A stretch of DNA of 64,000 nucleotides, taken from the NCBI GenBank assembly GCA_020849615.1, contig JADLFW010000043.1, positions 1 through 64,000 of the forward strand. The letters are read 5' to 3'. The first letter of the stretch is position 1; each line of letters opens with the position of its first letter. The DNA is from Phycisphaerales bacterium (lineage in GTDB: Bacteria; Planctomycetota; Phycisphaerae; Phycisphaerales; UBA1924). The notes under the pieces were generated by a model that was given only the letters and a program-made list of their open reading frames with translations, was not told the DNA's origin and searched no databases. Positions 1 to 7,988 of the stretch are shown here, piece by piece. A program made the position numbers and the translations under genes.

Positions 1-219
1 CATCCCGTCGCCGGTATAGTCGACCGAAAGGTCCCCGATGTCGTACCGGTTGAGGAACTCCAGGTAGTCGGAGAAGTCGATCATGCCGTCGCCGTTGAGG
101 TCGGCCGGGCTGCAGGGCTCGGCCCAGGCCTGGCCCGCGAGGCAGATGAGCGCCGCGGCGGCCAGGCCCGCCCGCACTCCGCGGGCGAACAACGGAGGAA
201 CTCGATGCGTTGCATTCAT
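1..219 (-). CDS. Secreted protein with dockerin-like calcium-loop motif, 5' part only
   Basis: Reading the minus strand from the ATG at 219 gives an open frame that runs off the window edge. The first 33 or so residues look like a Sec signal peptide (basic start, then an Ala/Leu-rich stretch ending in QAWA). Immediately after it comes ADLNGDGMIDFSDYLEFLNRYD, followed by a second loop starting DYTGDGM. This is the same paired calcium-loop module that ends the proteins at 9731-11293 and 20683-22578, but here it sits directly behind the signal peptide. AAAGG lies about 10 bases before the start. The protein is either very short and mostly this module, or carries it at its N-terminus; the missing part would decide. 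Function unknown. Confidence 0.75.
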   Translation of the reverse strand, partial: MNATHRVPPLFARGVRAGLAAAALICLAGQAWAEPCSPADLNGDGMIDFSDYLEFLNRYDIGDLSVDYTGDGM

Positions 220-805
220 GAGGGATGCCTTTCGTGCTTCAGGTTGAAGGAAACTTCGAACACCCACCACCCACTCGAATCCGATGAACCACGAGTTGTC
301 CCGACGACCGGCCTTGTGACTTCCATCCGCCATCACGCCCGCTTGAACGAACATCCCGTCGTCGGGGATCAGGAGACATGCCGCGGCTGCTTGCGCGCCG
401 ACGTCCTTGTGTTGCGGTGCGGGGCCGATGCGGCCACCGCCGCTCGGTGACGAGTTCGCGCGTTGTCCGGTTTCGACCACCTCCACCACCCCACCCGTCA
501 TGCACCAACGAGTTGTTGCGCTCCGGTGTTCCGGAGCGGCCCCCAGGAGGAGTTGCGCCGCGTGGTCGCGGTGACCGGGCGCGGGCCCCGGCCGGATCGG
601 TCCAGATCGCTAGGAATACTCGGACTTGCCCGTGCGTGTCAATAGATCGCAGGATGTTTTACAGGAATGACTGCCGGGCGTATCTCCGCATCAGTCATTC
701 GCATGAGACGAAGATTCATCCGGTTGATCGGTGTGCAGAGAGAACATGCATCGGGCTCATTCTGAGGCTTTCCGCAGACCGCTCGGGGGTCACCCGGGGG
801 CTTGA
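220..805. other. Intergenic region, nothing identified
   Basis: These 586 bases lie between two minus-strand genes. I see no reading frame with a convincing start, no recognisable RNA and no clear hairpin terminator for the upstream peptidase gene. Roughly 620-760 is noticeably less GC-rich than its surroundings, which may reflect a promoter or untranslated leader for the minus-strand gene ending at position 1. Confidence 0.5.
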
Positions 806-3800
806 TCAGGGCTTAATCGGGTGGGATGCGCCAAGGCCCGGCCCGTAGACCGCGGCGTTGGTGAGCAGCCGGGCCGTGCCGCGGGCGCCTCCGCGCCACG
901 TAGGTGAGGCCGCGAAAAGGATGATCTGACCATCGCCGAGGCGTTCCTGCGTCACGAACGCGGAATGGCCCAGCCGCCGGGCCGCCTCGGGCCAGAGCAG
1001 CCCGCTCATGCGGAGGCGCAACTCGTGGCCCGGCGGGGTGTTGGCCCAACCAAGCCGCGGGGGTTTGGGTTCCTCTTTTTCCTTCCCCTCCTCTTTGGCC
1101 TTGTCTTTCGCCTCGCCGGGCCTCGAACCCTCGGCCGGATCGGCCTTGGGGGGCTCGGGTGTCTGCACGCTCTGGGTGGGTTGCGGAGGCGGCGGCGGCG
1201 CGGGGACAATCGCGCCGAAGCGAACCGGCGCCTCCGCGCTCTCTGCGGCCATGAGCACCGTGCCGCCCGTGTAGAGCACCGGCAGCACCGGCCCGCACCC
1301 GAAGGTCATCCAGTGGCGGTCATCGGTCCGGGCCGCCAGGATCGCGCCCTGCGGCATGAAGCGCGATTCCCACTTGTCACGCTTCTTGAGCTCATCCTCA
1401 GATGGCTTCTCGGGCGCCTTGTCCCCCGGCGCGCCGCCGGGCCAGGGGTACGCCACCTCGGCGCTGGGCGTGTGTGACCACACGCTGTCGGGGTTGACGT
1501 TGGTGGTCAGGCCCAGCCACTCGCGCTGGACCGCCAGGTCGTAATCATCGAGCTTGGCCAAAACATCGGGGAGCTGGCGAACCGAGGACAGCCCGGCCTT
1601 CTCGCTCGCAACCCCGCCCGCGGACGGGCCGATCGCGATGAGCGTGCCGCCGCCCTTCACCCAGGCCTTCATGCTTTCGGAGATGTCGCGGAGCGCATCG
1701 CCGCCCGCCGCGGGGAGGATGATGACGTTGTAGCGGCGGAGATCGGCCCCGGAAATGTTGGCCCCGTCGAGATACGAGGCGCGGATGGCCAGCTCGCGGT
1801 CGAGCGTGAACCAGATCTCGCCGTAGCTGTAGACATCGAAGGGCTCCCGCGCCAGCACCGCGATCGATGGCGGCTCGAGCCGCGGGAAGTACTCGCCGCC
1901 GAGGTCGGGCAGATCGCCGGGCGACAGGCCCGTGTCAACACCGCGGGCGGTGAGGCCCAGCTCTGTGCACACCCGGGCGAGCGCCTCGGTGTAGCCGAGG
2001 GCGGTCGGCGGCTCGCCGGGCCCGGGCGGGGCGCTGCGGGGTGTGAACGCGCGGTTGTCGATGCGGGCGATGAGCAGCGAGCCGCGCGGCCAGGCCCGGC
2101 CTTCGAGCTCGAAGGGCTTCAGGGAGGCCCGCACCTGCACACCGCGCTCCATGAGCCGGGCCGCGGCGGCGACAGATCGGTCATCATCGCCGTTGATCAC
2201 CCAGCCCACGAGGGCCTCGGGGCGGTCGAGGCCCGGCGCTTCCTGCTTCGTGACGGTGGGGGAATACGGCTCGGCATCGGCGGGGAGCTCGGTGGCGAGT
2301 TCGCACGCCTCGACGCCGTGGAGCATGGTCAGGTTCCACGCGGTGACGTCGTACATCTTGGAGCGGTTGAAGCGCAGCAGCTCGCGGCGCTCCTCGTTGA
2401 GGAAGTCGGCGGGCATGCGCGGGTCGAACTCGAGCATCTCCGCCAACAGCCGGGCCTCGGGCTGGCGCCCCGGGATGAGAATCGTGCCCGCGGGAAACTG
2501 GCGGTCCTTGATGGCCCGGCCCAGCTGGTCCTTGCCGGTGGCGGTGAAACCGGCCTTGGAGGTGTACAGCTCGAAGCCCTGGAGCAGGAGCTTGTCAAGC
2601 AGGCCATCGAGCCGGGCCTGGTTGCCGGAGGGCAGGACCGCGAAGGTGCGCTTCGCGAACGGGCCATCCTCGGCGAGGTTCTCGCGCCGCTGGGCCGCGA
2701 AGTCCTTGAGGATCTCGGCCTTGTTCGCGCGGAGCGTGTTGAGGTTCGCGAAGGTGGCGACGACCTGGCGGTGCACGGCTTCGCGGTAGGTGTCGAGCGT
2801 GCCCTCGGCCCGGCGGACGGCGTCGGTCTGGACCCGGGCCTGTTCGTACAGGCTCTCGATGGCCCCGCGGTAGGCGGCCCACGAACCCGAGTAGCCGGGG
2901 TACCACCCCTCGTTCCATTCGCCGGTGTAGTAGCGCCAGCCGAAGCGGTCGAAGGCCTTGGCGTTGTCCTTGGAGAAGGCGTCGTACCACTTGTCGAGGG
3001 TCTTGGGCAGGTGCGGGCTGAAGGGCGCGCGGGGCGGGCTGAAGAGGAAGGTGTCCTGCGGCTCCTGCTCGTGGCTTTCGAGCAGGAGCTGCGGGTGCCA
3101 CTGGCCGATCGCGGCGATGCGTCCGCGGCTTTCGGGGTGGACACCCAGGATCCAGTCGCGGTTGAGGTCGAAGAGGTAGTGGTTGGTGCGGCCCCAGGGC
3201 CAGCTTCCCGCGTGCAGGAGCGACTGGTCATCGAGGGAGGGCGCCGCCGTGCGGTTCTCGAACTGCTGGTTGAGCCAGCGGTCGCGGCCATCGGGGTTCA
3301 TGAGGGGGTCGATGATGATGATGAGGTTGTCGAGCAGCGCGGTGACCTCGGCATCCTGCCCGGCGATGAGGTGCCAGGCGGCGGCGAGGGCGGCATCGGA
3401 GCTGGACATCTCATCGCCGTGGATGGTGTAGGCCATCCACGCGATGGCGGGGGAGTTCGCGGTGATGCGGTCGGTCTCGCCCGGGCCCGCCTTGCGGGGG
3501 TCGGCGAGCTTGGCCATGTCGGCCTTGATGGCATCCAGGCGCTGGATGTTGGCGGGGCTGGAGATGACCAGGTACGAGAGGGCGCGGTTCTCGTACGAGC
3601 GGGCGTACTCGAAGAGGGCGCAGCGGCTCGAAGCGCCGGCCCAGGCCTTCAGGCAGGCCTGGATCTGGGCGTGGGTGGCGGCCCGCTGGCCGACCGGGAA
3701 ACCGAGGATGGAATCGGGGGTGGGGATGGCGGGGTCGTGCCGGGCCCCGGGGAAGAAGTCGGTGGCGTAGTCGAGGCCCGGCACGGGTGAAGGGGGGAGC

Positions 3801-3910
3801 GGGCCGGGGGTGGGGACCTGCTGGCCCGGGGCGGCGGGAGTGAGGGCAGCGCAGGCGAAGCCCGCGCAGGCGAGGAGGGCAACGAGGGGAAGGTTCGGGC
3901 GCATGAGCAT
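806..3910 (-). CDS. Secreted M14-family zinc carboxypeptidase, long form
   Basis: This 1034-residue protein starts with a signal peptide (hydrophobic core LVALLACAGFACA; the cysteines also allow a lipoprotein reading). The M14 fold is shown by the zinc ligands H164 and E167 in IHGDEMSSSD, by MNPDGRDR and DLNRDW downstream, and by H280 in LLESHEQ, a good third ligand. M14 enzymes remove C-terminal residues from peptides outside the cytoplasm. The catalytic part occupies about residues 60-400; the remainder is a long extension of unknown role, with a Pro/Lys/Glu-rich low-complexity stretch around residues 900-960. Many planctomycete and Bacteroidetes M14 proteins are similarly long. A second ATG two codons in (MRP) is an equally possible start. 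It appears to be transcribed alone. Confidence 0.85.
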   Translation of the reverse strand: MLMRPNLPLVALLACAGFACAALTPAAPGQQVPTPGPLPPSPVPGLDYATDFFPGARHDPAIPTPDSILGFPVGQRAATHAQIQACLKAWAGASSRCALFEYARSYENRALSYLVISSPANIQRLDAIKADMAKLADPRKAGPGETDRITANSPAIAWMAYTIHGDEMSSSDAALAAAWHLIAGQDAEVTALLDNLIIIIDPLMNPDGRDRWLNQQFENRTAAPSLDDQSLLHAGSWPWGRTNHYLFDLNRDWILGVHPESRGRIAAIGQWHPQLLLESHEQEPQDTFLFSPPRAPFSPHLPKTLDKWYDAFSKDNAKAFDRFGWRYYTGEWNEGWYPGYSGSWAAYRGAIESLYEQARVQTDAVRRAEGTLDTYREAVHRQVVATFANLNTLRANKAEILKDFAAQRRENLAEDGPFAKRTFAVLPSGNQARLDGLLDKLLLQGFELYTSKAGFTATGKDQLGRAIKDRQFPAGTILIPGRQPEARLLAEMLEFDPRMPADFLNEERRELLRFNRSKMYDVTAWNLTMLHGVEACELATELPADAEPYSPTVTKQEAPGLDRPEALVGWVINGDDDRSVAAAARLMERGVQVRASLKPFELEGRAWPRGSLLIARIDNRAFTPRSAPPGPGEPPTALGYTEALARVCTELGLTARGVDTGLSPGDLPDLGGEYFPRLEPPSIAVLAREPFDVYSYGEIWFTLDRELAIRASYLDGANISGADLRRYNVIILPAAGGDALRDISESMKAWVKGGGTLIAIGPSAGGVASEKAGLSSVRQLPDVLAKLDDYDLAVQREWLGLTTNVNPDSVWSHTPSAEVAYPWPGGAPGDKAPEKPSEDELKKRDKWESRFMPQGAILAARTDDRHWMTFGCGPVLPVLYTGGTVLMAAESAEAPVRFGAIVPAPPPPPQPTQSVQTPEPPKADPAEGSRPGEAKDKAKEEGKEKEEPKPPRLGWANTPPGHELRLRMSGLLWPEAARRLGHSAFVTQERLGDGQIILFAASPTWRGGARGTARLLTNAAVYGPGLGASHPIKP

Positions 3911-3971
3911 TCGACGGCTCCGTGGTGCGTGAGCAGTGTGAGCGGGAGGAGGGCGATTGGCAAGCGGGCGA

Positions 3972-4163
3972 CTACTTCGGGGTGGGGGAAGGATCGAGCC
4001 TCCAGAGGAAGAGGTCGCGCGCGTACCGGGATGAACCCTTCATGGGCTTCTGCGCAGTGGCGGCGATCCAGCGGCCATCGGCGGAGCCCGCCTGTCTCGC
4101 CATCGCCGCCCCGGTCAGGGCCGCCGGCAGGAACAGGGCGAGAATGGAGCGGAATGGCGTCAT
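3972..4163 (-). CDS. Possible small secreted protein, 63 residues
   Basis: A short frame beginning MTPFRSILALFLPAALTGAAMARQ reads like a cleavable signal peptide and is followed by about 40 polar residues rich in basic and aromatic positions (SRYARDLFLWRLDP). It lies just upstream of the M14 peptidase gene on the same strand, with about 60 bases between them. No good ribosome binding site precedes the ATG, and the frame is short enough to be chance in GC-rich DNA. I recognise no family. Confidence 0.4.
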   Translation of the reverse strand: MTPFRSILALFLPAALTGAAMARQAGSADGRWIAATAQKPMKGSSRYARDLFLWRLDPSPTPK

Positions 4164-4249
4164 TTCAGGGAACCCGCCGGGCCCGCGGACCATCCCGGGC
4201 CCGTCCTATCGTGTGTTCCATCGTCACAGCAGACACGGAGTTTGCCCCT

Positions 4250-5521
4250 ATGTCCAGCGCCACCCTCGCCCCCTCGCCATCCTCGGTCTTCGACACCCGC
4301 ACCGAGGCCCTCTTCGCCCAGCTCAAGGCGGGCGGGCTGTGGAAGCACCTGCGGATGCTGGAAGGCCCGATGGATGCGACCGTGAAGGTCCGCGGGTTCG
4401 GGGAGTGCCTTTGTTTCTGCTCCAACAACTACCTGGGGCTGGCCAACCACCCCGAGGTGATCGAGGCCGGGCACAAGGGCCTGCGCGATTTCGGCGCGGG
4501 CACGGCGAGCGTGCGGTTCATCTGCGGGACGTTCACGCCGCACGAGGAGGTCGAGGCCCGGATCGCGCGGTACATGGGCACCGAGGCGGCGTACACGTTC
4601 GTCTCCTGCTGGACGGCCAACGAGGCGGTCTTCCCGACGCTGTGCGAGGCGGGGGACATCATCATCAGCGATGAGCTGAACCACGCCTCGATCATCGACG
4701 CCGTGCGGCTGGCGACGGTCATCAAGAAGGGTGTGCTCAAGAGCCTGTACAAGAACAACCGGCTGGAGGGTGAGGATTCGCTGGAAGCGCGGCTGAAGGA
4801 GGCCCGGGCCAGCAAGGATGTGACGGGGCAGATCTGGGTCGTCACCGACGGCGTCTTCAGCATGGAGGGCTCGATCGCCAACCTGCCGAAGATGCGGAAG
4901 CTCTGCGATCAGTACGGCGCGATGCTGGTCGTCGATGACAGCCACGGCCACGGTGTGATGGGCGATCGCGGGCACGGGACGCACGAGTACTGGGGGATGT
5001 TCGGAAGGCACGAAGGCACGGAGGCACGGAGGCACGAAGGGGCCGGAAGGGTCGACATCTTCACGGGCACGCTGGGCAAGGCGCTGGGCGGCGGCGCGGG
5101 CGGGTTCATCGCGGCTTCGAGGAAGGTGATCGAGCTCATCATCCAGCGCGGGCGGCCGACCCTGTTCAGCAACGCCTTGCCGGTGACGGTGGCGTGCAGC
5201 TCCAGCAAGGCGATCGAGATCATCGAGCGCGAGCCTGGGCGAGTCAAGAAGCTCCGCGACAACGTGGCCTACGCCCGCAAGCAGATCAAGGCCGCGGGGT
5301 TCGATGTGCTGGAGAGCCCGACGGCGATCTGCCCGATCATCGTTCACGACACGGCCAAGGCGATCGCGATGAGCCAGCGGCTGCTGGAGCTGGGTGTGTT
5401 CGTCATCGGATTCGGCTACCCGGTGGTGCCCGAGGGCCACGCCCGGCTTCGGTGCCAGGTGTCGGCGGCGCACGAGTTCAGCCACATCGATGCGCTGGTG
5501 GCGGCGCTGAAGAAGTTGTAA
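4250..5521 (+). CDS. kbl: Glycine C-acetyltransferase (2-amino-3-ketobutyrate CoA ligase)
   Basis: This PLP-dependent alpha-oxoamine synthase (423 residues) interconverts 2-amino-3-oxobutanoate plus CoA and glycine plus acetyl-CoA, the second step of threonine breakdown through threonine dehydrogenase. Family motifs are clear: SNNYLGLANHPEV near residue 63, GTASVRFICGT, DELNHASIIDAVRL, VVDDSHGHGVMG, and the PLP lysine K277 in TGTLGKALGG. The GTASVRFICGT stretch favours Kbl over BioF. ATG 4250 is chosen because the first family-like residues begin there and ACGGAG lies 9 bases upstream; longer in-frame starts back to 3929 give unrelated sequence. Compared with E. coli Kbl, about 14 extra residues (roughly 252-265) sit between HEY and GRVDI, encoded by an 8-bp tandem repeat. 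No threonine dehydrogenase gene is adjacent. A small membrane protein gene follows 6 bases later. Confidence 0.92.
   Translation: MSSATLAPSPSSVFDTRTEALFAQLKAGGLWKHLRMLEGPMDATVKVRGFGECLCFCSNNYLGLANHPEVIEAGHKGLRDFGAGTASVRFICGTFTPHEEVEARIARYMGTEAAYTFVSCWTANEAVFPTLCEAGDIIISDELNHASIIDAVRLATVIKKGVLKSLYKNNRLEGEDSLEARLKEARASKDVTGQIWVVTDGVFSMEGSIANLPKMRKLCDQYGAMLVVDDSHGHGVMGDRGHGTHEYWGMFGRHEGTEARRHEGAGRVDIFTGTLGKALGGGAGGFIAASRKVIELIIQRGRPTLFSNALPVTVACSSSKAIEIIEREPGRVKKLRDNVAYARKQIKAAGFDVLESPTAICPIIVHDTAKAIAMSQRLLELGVFVIGFGYPVVPEGHARLRCQVSAAHEFSHIDALVAALKKL
5005..5036 (+). repeat. 8-bp tandem repeat inside kbl
   Basis: Four consecutive octamers: AAGGCACG twice, then GAGGCACG twice, followed by a degenerate AAGGGGCC. 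They account for most of the extra residues in the Kbl protein (reading RHEGTEARRHEG). The insertion of about 42 bp relative to E. coli Kbl leaves the frame intact and lies in a loop region before the PLP-lysine motif. It resembles the octamer arrays at 24129-24152, 25372-25415 and 45603-45642. Confidence 0.8.
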
Positions 5522-5527
5522 CCGAAC

Positions 5528-6028
5528 ATGCCGGGCAAGCACGCGGCCCATCCCGGGAGAGCGCACCCGCCGGTCCGACGGCGGCTGTGGATCGGGGTCG
5601 CGATCGCCATTCCCGTGATCTTTCTCGCGATCGCGGCGTGGATCGTGGTAGCGCTCGTGAGCGCGGGCCGGGAAGCCCTCCGGGCCGAGGATCGCTTCCA
5701 GGCCGTCGTGCTGGTGTGCGACCTCGCGGGCGAGTTCGCGGAGCACAACGCGGGCCGGGCCTGGCCCGGCTCCTGGAAGGACCTGGAGCAGTTGCCCGCG
5801 CGGGAGTGGGGGCCGCTCACCTGGCCGAAGGACAGCGGTCGCGTCAGCGTGCTGGTGAACGTCGATTTCACGGTCAGCATCGATCAGGTGCTGGCGATGA
5901 ACCCGCGGGAGTTCGTGGCGATCAGGCCCGGCCCGGGCCGCGTGCAGGTGCCCGCCGCGGGTTACTACGAGATGCTGCAGAACCGGATCCGGGCCGCGCG
6001 GGAACGAAATTCTCCCAAAGGTGGGTGA
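5528..6028 (+). CDS. Hypothetical single-pass membrane protein
   Basis: A 166-residue protein with a basic, proline-rich N-terminus, one strong transmembrane segment (about residues 21-45, WIGVAIAIPVIFLAIAAWIVVALV) and a soluble domain of about 120 residues that should face the periplasm. The domain has GRAWPGSWKDLEQL, a pattern often seen behind the membrane helix of pseudopilin-like planctomycete proteins, but there is no type IV pilin cleavage site. It starts 6 bases after the kbl stop codon, so the two are probably co-transcribed. Function unknown. Confidence 0.7.
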   Translation: MPGKHAAHPGRAHPPVRRRLWIGVAIAIPVIFLAIAAWIVVALVSAGREALRAEDRFQAVVLVCDLAGEFAEHNAGRAWPGSWKDLEQLPAREWGPLTWPKDSGRVSVLVNVDFTVSIDQVLAMNPREFVAIRPGPGRVQVPAAGYYEMLQNRIRAARERNSPKGG

Positions 6029-6047
6029 GTGAGGCGCCGGCCGCGGC

Positions 6048-6782
6048 TCAGAACTTCTCCCATCCCACATACCACAGCCCTTGAAAATGACGAGGACTCC
6101 GCACGCGCTTCGGAATGTCGGCGGCGGTCTTCGCGGTCGGCACGTAGATGAGCAGAGCGCTGTCGAGCCAGCCGACATCGCTCGGCAGGTGGAAAATGAC
6201 CACACCATTGTCAGGAAATGGACCGGATACAACCAGCAGCGGGGTAGTGGCAATGGTGGGCCGGGTCCAGCTTGACGGCGGGCTGAGCGCCTGCTGCGCC
6301 ACCGCTTCGAGCGTTGCCCGCGCCGCGAGCAGGCGGAGATGCCCGAGAACCCGGAGATCGCTCACGACAATGGCGAACAGGATCAGCGCGGGCACGACAA
6401 GCCATCGCTTCCAGTTCGGGCGGATGTGCGTGGTGTAGCACTTCAACTGCGAGGCCTCCACCAGGGCGATGCCCAGGCGGACTATCCAGATCAGGATGAC
6501 CAACGTGCCAACGACGACACCCACGATCTCGCAGAGGAAGTACGAACCGGCGGGCTCGCAATAGGCCAGGATCAACGTGCCGGCCGATGCGATGGCGGCG
6601 GTGAGGAGTGCCGGGCCCGGCGGCCGCAGGGCGTTGCGCTGCCACCAGGTGTGCCGGCCCGGCACGTAGACGGTGGATTCATCATCCGGATCGAAGGCCC
6701 GGCCGCACTCGGGGCACCGTGGATCAACGACTCCTTCGAGCGGGTATCGGCAGCCCAGGCAGCGGGAATCGGCGGGCAGCAT
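6048..6782 (-). CDS. Zinc-ribbon membrane protein
   Basis: The 244-residue product begins with a small zinc ribbon, CLGCRYPLEGVVDPRCPECGRAFDP, with two CxxC pairs about 15 residues apart. Two or three hydrophobic spans follow (around residues 55-105 and 130-150) and then a soluble C-terminal domain of about 90 residues. Proteins with this CxxCxYxL...CPECGxxF start and a membrane body are very common and often present in many copies in planctomycetes; none that I know of has an assigned function. The gene converges with 5528-6028. Confidence 0.75.
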   Translation of the reverse strand: MLPADSRCLGCRYPLEGVVDPRCPECGRAFDPDDESTVYVPGRHTWWQRNALRPPGPALLTAAIASAGTLILAYCEPAGSYFLCEIVGVVVGTLVILIWIVRLGIALVEASQLKCYTTHIRPNWKRWLVVPALILFAIVVSDLRVLGHLRLLAARATLEAVAQQALSPPSSWTRPTIATTPLLVVSGPFPDNGVVIFHLPSDVGWLDSALLIYVPTAKTAADIPKRVRSPRHFQGLWYVGWEKF

Positions 6783-6824
6783 GTGCGGATGGTAAGTGAA
6801 GGTCGATGCCGGGGTTGAGTGCAG

Positions 6825-7949
6825 TCACTTCCCCTTCAGGGATTCCTCGATCCTGGCATCAAACGCCGGATCAAACGGCGATCCTGTCCAGAGCACGTTG
6901 CCATCCCGCCCGATGATGAAGGCGTGCGGAATGCCCCTCACGCCGTAGGCTTCATGGGTCTTGCTTCCGGTCCCGATCGCGTACGGCATGGCCCGGGTCT
7001 TGAGGAACTTCTCTACCGGCTCGGGCGGCTGGTCGGTCAGCGCCAGCAGCACCATGCCGTCTTCTGAGTGCTTCTGGTGCAGCGCCGCCAGGTGCGGGAT
7101 GCTCTCGACGCACGGCCCGCACCAGGTGGCCCAAAATTCCACGACGATGACCTTCCCCTTCAGTAATGACAGGCTCGGCGGCTCGTTGCCGGGCCAGTTG
7201 ATCCAGCGGTCAGCGTTGAACTCGGGCGGCGGGGACCCGACCGGGGGCATGGGCTTGGCCGCCTCGATCACGATTTCCGCCCGGCCTTCCGGGACCTGGC
7301 TGATGTCGAGACTGGCGGCCCGGTCGACGAGCGTGACCTCGTGGTACATCGAATGGGGGATGTGGTGCGAGTAGTACTCCTTGCGGTCGGTCTTGAAGCC
7401 CACGGAGTTGGCGATCATCTTGGGATGCGGGGAGTCGGCCCAGTAGGCCAGGCGGACAGTCTGGCCCGGCTTCTTGCCGATCTCCGCGAGGGGGATGACG
7501 AAGCTGTCCACGCGGAACGGGCCGCCGGGCCCGTCCACGTAACGAATGCAGCCGTGGCCCCGGGAATCGCCCGTCAGCCCGGTCGAGGCACCCTCGCCCA
7601 GGCTAGTCTGGTAGTGCAGCCCGGTCATGAATGGCCAGGGGTCGAGCGTGTATTCGCGGTCCACCTCGTTGGTCTCCCTGCCATCACCATCGAGATCGAG
7701 CATGAGATTGGACTGATCGCCGATGTCGCGGCCATCATCGGTGACCCCGAGTGACTTGTCTCCATCGCGCCAAAGAACGGCCTGCGCGTACAGGTACTCC
7801 GCATCGTTCCACACCGACAACCGCAAGTCCGGTGTATCGCACAGGACGGCGGCCTGGTCCTGGGGGAATGCGAAGGCGCCGCGGGCGCGGAGGTCATCCG
7901 GGCCGGCTGCGCAGAGCAGGACCGTGGTCAACAGACTGATCGGCATCAT
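6825..7949 (-). CDS. TlpA-like thioredoxin-fold protein with N-terminal CBM9/DOMON-like domain
   Basis: This 374-residue exported protein has a short signal peptide (LLTTVLLCAAG), a beta-rich N-terminal domain (about 20-225; LRLSVWNDAEYLYAQAVLWRDG and DLDGDGRETN look like the CBM9/DOMON-type sandwich), and a C-terminal redoxin domain. The redox site is W276-C277-G-P-C280, preceded by GKVIVVEFWATWC and followed by the cis-proline region GVRGIPHAFII. TlpA/ResA proteins reduce disulfides or act in cytochrome c maturation outside the cytoplasm. The fused N-terminal domain suggests a substrate- or haem-binding role, which is inference. It appears to be a single-gene transcript. Confidence 0.82.
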   Translation of the reverse strand: MMPISLLTTVLLCAAGPDDLRARGAFAFPQDQAAVLCDTPDLRLSVWNDAEYLYAQAVLWRDGDKSLGVTDDGRDIGDQSNLMLDLDGDGRETNEVDREYTLDPWPFMTGLHYQTSLGEGASTGLTGDSRGHGCIRYVDGPGGPFRVDSFVIPLAEIGKKPGQTVRLAYWADSPHPKMIANSVGFKTDRKEYYSHHIPHSMYHEVTLVDRAASLDISQVPEGRAEIVIEAAKPMPPVGSPPPEFNADRWINWPGNEPPSLSLLKGKVIVVEFWATWCGPCVESIPHLAALHQKHSEDGMVLLALTDQPPEPVEKFLKTRAMPYAIGTGSKTHEAYGVRGIPHAFIIGRDGNVLWTGSPFDPAFDARIEESLKGK

Positions 7950-7988
7950 GTTCCAACTCCTTGCAAAGTCGGGCGGCCCGGATCGGTT

